NCBI GenBank assembly: GCA_031987605.1
Contig: DALZZF010000005.1
Span: forward strand, 127,774 to 191,773
Reading direction: 5' to 3'
Source of the DNA: JAFAGO01 sp031987605
Lineage (GTDB): Bacteria; Bacteroidota; Bacteroidia; Flavobacteriales; Weeksellaceae
DNA length: 64,000 nt
How positions within the stretch are numbered: the stretch's first letter is position 1; each line of letters begins with the position of its first letter. The notes under the pieces are model-generated. The model did not search any database and had not been told where the DNA came from. It was given only the letters and a program-made list of their open reading frames with translations. Of this stretch, positions 61,674-64,000 are shown in pieces. The translations under genes and the position numbers were made by a program.

Positions 61674-61682
61674 ACCGAAGTT

Positions 61683-62603
61683 ATGCCCACTTATACCATT
61701 CAACATATTACGGAATACAAATACGATGCACCCGTTATCGACAGCACGAATCTGATTAAAATTTATCCTTTTCAGAGCGACGATCAGAATGTAATTTCGC
61801 AGGACGTGATTATCACCAATGATCCGCTGATTAATTTCTATATCGATTACTGGGGAAACCGTGTCGGTGTTTTTACGGTGATTGAACCGCATGAAATCAT
61901 TAAAATCGATAGCCGCATCAAAGTTTATAAAGATGATGTCATCCATAAACCCATGAAACCGCTTCCGCAAATCCTCAAAATCGATTATACGCTTCCGGAG
62001 CATATTCATTCGCAGGATATTATTTTGGATATTATTTCCAATGCACCCGTTTCCGCAGATCCGAAATCACTGATCGAATGGTGCAATCATTATGTGTACG
62101 AGCATTTTAAATATACCAAAGGAATTACCGATGCCTACACCACTTTGGACGATATTCTTAAAATTGGCGGCGGCGTTTGTCAGGATCTCGCGCACGTTCT
62201 CATTCAGATGTTGCGTACTTTGGGAATTACCTGCCGATATGTGAGCGGTTATATTTGCCCGAACAAAAACGGAATGCGCGGTCAGGGCGCAACGCACGCC
62301 TGGGTGGAAGTCTGGCTGGATGATGAAGGCTGGTACGGAATTGATCCTACGAATAATATGTGGGTGAAAGATACGCACATCAAACTTTCCGTTGGCCGAA
62401 ATTTTAACGACTGTTCGCCCATTAAAGGAACTTTTAAGGGAATTGCCAATCAGAGTTTAAGTATTTATGTAAGTGTGGGTTATGAAGACGGACAGGTGAT
62501 TGAAGATACCAATGATGTGGTCATGCAGCAGGAAAGATTACTGGTTCCGGCACATATCCCGAAGAAATATTACGAACAACAACAGCAACAGCAACAGCAA
62601 TAA
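61683..62603 (+). CDS. Transglutaminase-like cysteine peptidase of the ATP-grasp operon
   Basis: A 306-aa protein: an N-terminal beta domain (TIQHITEYKYDAPV) and a transglutaminase core with Cys in GGGVCQDLAHVLIQML, His in GATHAWVEVWL and Asp in GIDPTNNM. It probably hydrolyses or transfers the product of the ATP-grasp enzyme. The C-terminus ends in a run of glutamines (encoded by CAA/CAG repeats, 62576-62600), which is unusual for the family and may vary in length. Last gene of the trio. Confidence 0.9.
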   Translation: MPTYTIQHITEYKYDAPVIDSTNLIKIYPFQSDDQNVISQDVIITNDPLINFYIDYWGNRVGVFTVIEPHEIIKIDSRIKVYKDDVIHKPMKPLPQILKIDYTLPEHIHSQDIILDIISNAPVSADPKSLIEWCNHYVYEHFKYTKGITDAYTTLDDILKIGGGVCQDLAHVLIQMLRTLGITCRYVSGYICPNKNGMRGQGATHAWVEVWLDDEGWYGIDPTNNMWVKDTHIKLSVGRNFNDCSPIKGTFKGIANQSLSIYVSVGYEDGQVIEDTNDVVMQQERLLVPAHIPKKYYEQQQQQQQQ

Positions 62604-62660
62604 TTTCATTCATTCTGAAATTTTTATATTTGAGGGAATCTCTTTCTTAAATACCGAAAA

Positions 62661-63392
62661 ATGCGGATTGTTTCTCTTGTTCCTTCCATTACCGAAGCCT
62701 TGTTTGATCTTGGGCTGACTACAAAAGAGGTGGTCGGGCGCACAAAATTCTGTATTCATCCTTCCGATGAAATTCAAAATGTGGAAGTGGTCGGCGGAAC
62801 CAAAAATATAAAAATTGATAAAATAAAAGGTCTGAAACCGGATCTGGTAATCGCCAATAAAGAAGAAAACGTTCGTGCGCAGATTGAGGAATTAGAGCAA
62901 TATCTGAATGTCTGGGTTACGAATATCGAAACCGTGGAAGACAATTATTATTTCCTGAAACAGTTGGGAAACCTCATTCATCAGCAGAAAAGGGCGCAAC
63001 TTTTCAATCTCCGGATTTATGAAGTGTTGCAGGCGCAGAAACTTGCCCAATCTTTAAAAACCGCTTATCTCATCTGGCAGAATCCTTATATGAGCATTGG
63101 TTCGGATACCTTTATCCATCATATTCTCAGCGAACTGGGCTTTGAAAATATTTTTAAAAATAAAAAAAGCTATCCCGAAATTTCATTGGAAGATTTGGAG
63201 GATGCGGAAGTCATTATGCTTTCCTCAGAACCATTTCCGTTCAAAGAAAAACACATCGCCGAATTGCAGATCTATTTTCCCGAAAAAACCATTCTGATTG
63301 TGGATGGCGAAGCATTTTCGTGGTACGGAACGCACCTTGCTAAATGTGGCGAATATTTTCAAAAACTTGTGCAGAAATTTACAGAATCTTAG
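62661..63392 (+). CDS. BtuF-like helical-backbone metal receptor, cytoplasmic form
   Basis: A 243-aa class III periplasmic-binding-protein fold: MRIVSLVPSITEALFDLG and VVGRTKFCIHP at the front, GGTKNIKIDKIKGLKPDLVIANKEEN at the first lobe, then a linking helix and second lobe ending with SWYGTHLAKCGEYF. Homologues bind cobalamin or iron chelates for ABC import. There is no signal peptide or lipobox, and no permease or ATPase is adjacent, so it may act in the cytoplasm. Its 3' end overlaps the convergent GAF gene by 14 bp. Confidence 0.82.
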   Translation: MRIVSLVPSITEALFDLGLTTKEVVGRTKFCIHPSDEIQNVEVVGGTKNIKIDKIKGLKPDLVIANKEENVRAQIEELEQYLNVWVTNIETVEDNYYFLKQLGNLIHQQKRAQLFNLRIYEVLQAQKLAQSLKTAYLIWQNPYMSIGSDTFIHHILSELGFENIFKNKKSYPEISLEDLEDAEVIMLSSEPFPFKEKHIAELQIYFPEKTILIVDGEAFSWYGTHLAKCGEYFQKLVQKFTES

Positions 63393-63828
63393 CCACTTCG
63401 ATACACAACCATTCCAGCATTTCGCGGTCGTCTTCGGTAAAAGGATCAATTTGGTGAGAATCAATATCAATCTGTCCAATATTTTTTCCGTCTTTAAAAA
63501 TGGGCACCACGATTTCCGATTTGGTATCAATCGAGCAGCTCAAATAGTTGTCCTGCTGCGAAACATCCGGAACCACAAAAGTTTCATTGGAAACCGCGAC
63601 CTGTCCGCAAATTCCTTTGCCGAAAGGGATTACGGTGTGATCGGTTTCGGCACCAACATACGGTCCCAAAACCAATTCTTCTTTATCACCATTACGAAAA
63701 TAAAATCCCGTCCAGTTGAAATATTCCTTTTCCTGATCCAGAAGATGGCAGATTTTCTGAAGGATTTCTTCGGTATTGTGTTTCGGGCTTTCAAGAATGG
63801 AAAGCAGGCGTTTTTTTATTTCGGACAT
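63379..63828 (-). CDS. GAF-domain protein, probable free methionine-(R)-sulfoxide reductase
   Basis: A 149-aa single GAF domain from MSEIKKRLLSIL (63828). WTGFYFRNGDKEELVLGPYVG, GKGICGQVA and DNYLSCSIDTKSEIVVPI match the fRMsr (MsrC/YebR) group, including the two redox cysteines in GICG and LSCS. It should reduce free methionine-R-sulfoxide in the cytoplasm and so counter oxidative damage. Confidence 0.85.
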   Translation of the reverse strand: MSEIKKRLLSILESPKHNTEEILQKICHLLDQEKEYFNWTGFYFRNGDKEELVLGPYVGAETDHTVIPFGKGICGQVAVSNETFVVPDVSQQDNYLSCSIDTKSEIVVPIFKDGKNIGQIDIDSHQIDPFTEDDREMLEWLCIEVAKIL

Positions 63829-64000
63829 GATGATTTTTTCGTTTAATAACCACAAAAATACAGATTTATTATTTTCGGTTAATGCTCAAATTTAGATATT
63901 GGTAGAATTTCACTGGTTAAAATTTTCACTGGTTTTAGAGCCTGCTTAAATTTTATTGCTAAAAATTTTTATAGGTATTTTGAGATGGATTTTATGCTTC
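63829..64000. other. Intergenic end of window
   Basis: AT-rich, no open frame or hairpin seen; presumably promoter region of the GAF gene and of whatever lies beyond. Confidence 0.4.

Overview
The window reads as chromosome of a Bacteroidota bacterium of class Flavobacteriia, most likely near Chryseobacterium, Kaistella or Elizabethkingia. The evidence is low GC; two exported proteins with clear type IX secretion (T9SS) C-terminal sorting domains and one possible weaker case; the gliding lipoprotein GldD; DUF5686, DUF5522 and BT_3928-type proteins; a PafA-like phosphatase; an Endo F/H-like glycosidase; and many Bacteroidota promoter boxes of the form TAnnTTTG just upstream of start codons. 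No rRNA, intact insertion sequence, prophage or CRISPR array was seen.

Layout. 1-9.8 kb: end of a pafA-like gene, a pair of TPR regulators, a T9SS HAF-repeat protein, small lipoprotein/DUF genes, an ACC-deaminase-like PLP enzyme, a glucosaminidase with LysM repeats, and a class III aminotransferase homologue that has lost its PLP lysine. 9.8-24 kb: recG, dnaG (all four zinc ligands replaced), clpP, an Endo F-like glycosidase, tpiA, oligopeptidase B, a TerB-like protein, a DoxX/BT_3928 protein, a five-copy direct repeat beside a four-helix-bundle gene, DUF1599 and folP. 24-32.5 kb: a DUF5686 outer-membrane protein, a thioesterase, DPP IV, a nested inverted-repeat element, and a toxin-antitoxin pair that split the upstream region from radA and left a copy of the radA start behind. 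32.5-44.3 kb: a fresh 192-bp tandem duplication, mutY, gldD, a PfkB kinase, two parvulin-type chaperones, a nitronate monooxygenase-like enzyme, an AT-rich T9SS gene bracketed by inverted repeats, and fhs.

44.4-51.8 kb is the most interesting part: an RNA-repair locus. A WYL-domain regulator is divergent from rtcB (RNA ligase). After rtcB comes a 350-bp array of structured RNAs: a Y-RNA-like hairpin, a tRNA-like RNA with a complete acceptor, D and T arm but a 59-nt anticodon region, a second RNA that combines a Y-like basal stem with tRNA-like arms (as in bacterial YrlA), and a further Y-like hairpin. All four carry the motif AGGTCAA-N7-TTACTTC. They sit in front of a 745-aa zinc-finger/TerD-like protein, and two nucleotidyltransferases follow. 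Three near-identical 19-bp operators, each exactly 29 bp upstream of a TACTTTGCA promoter box, precede rtcB, the RNA array and the first nucleotidyltransferase. The likely reading is a damage-induced regulon in which RtcB and nucleotidyltransferases heal cleaved RNA, with a Y/tRNA-like RNA scaffold.

51.8-64 kb: pnp, a DUF1003 protein with a heptad array, a C1 peptidase, rpsO, an exported protein of unknown function, mgtE, the conserved trio circularly permuted ATP-grasp / alpha-E / transglutaminase, a BtuF-like metal receptor, and a GAF-type free methionine sulfoxide reductase. All structures were folded and all repeats aligned by eye; no search or folding program was run.
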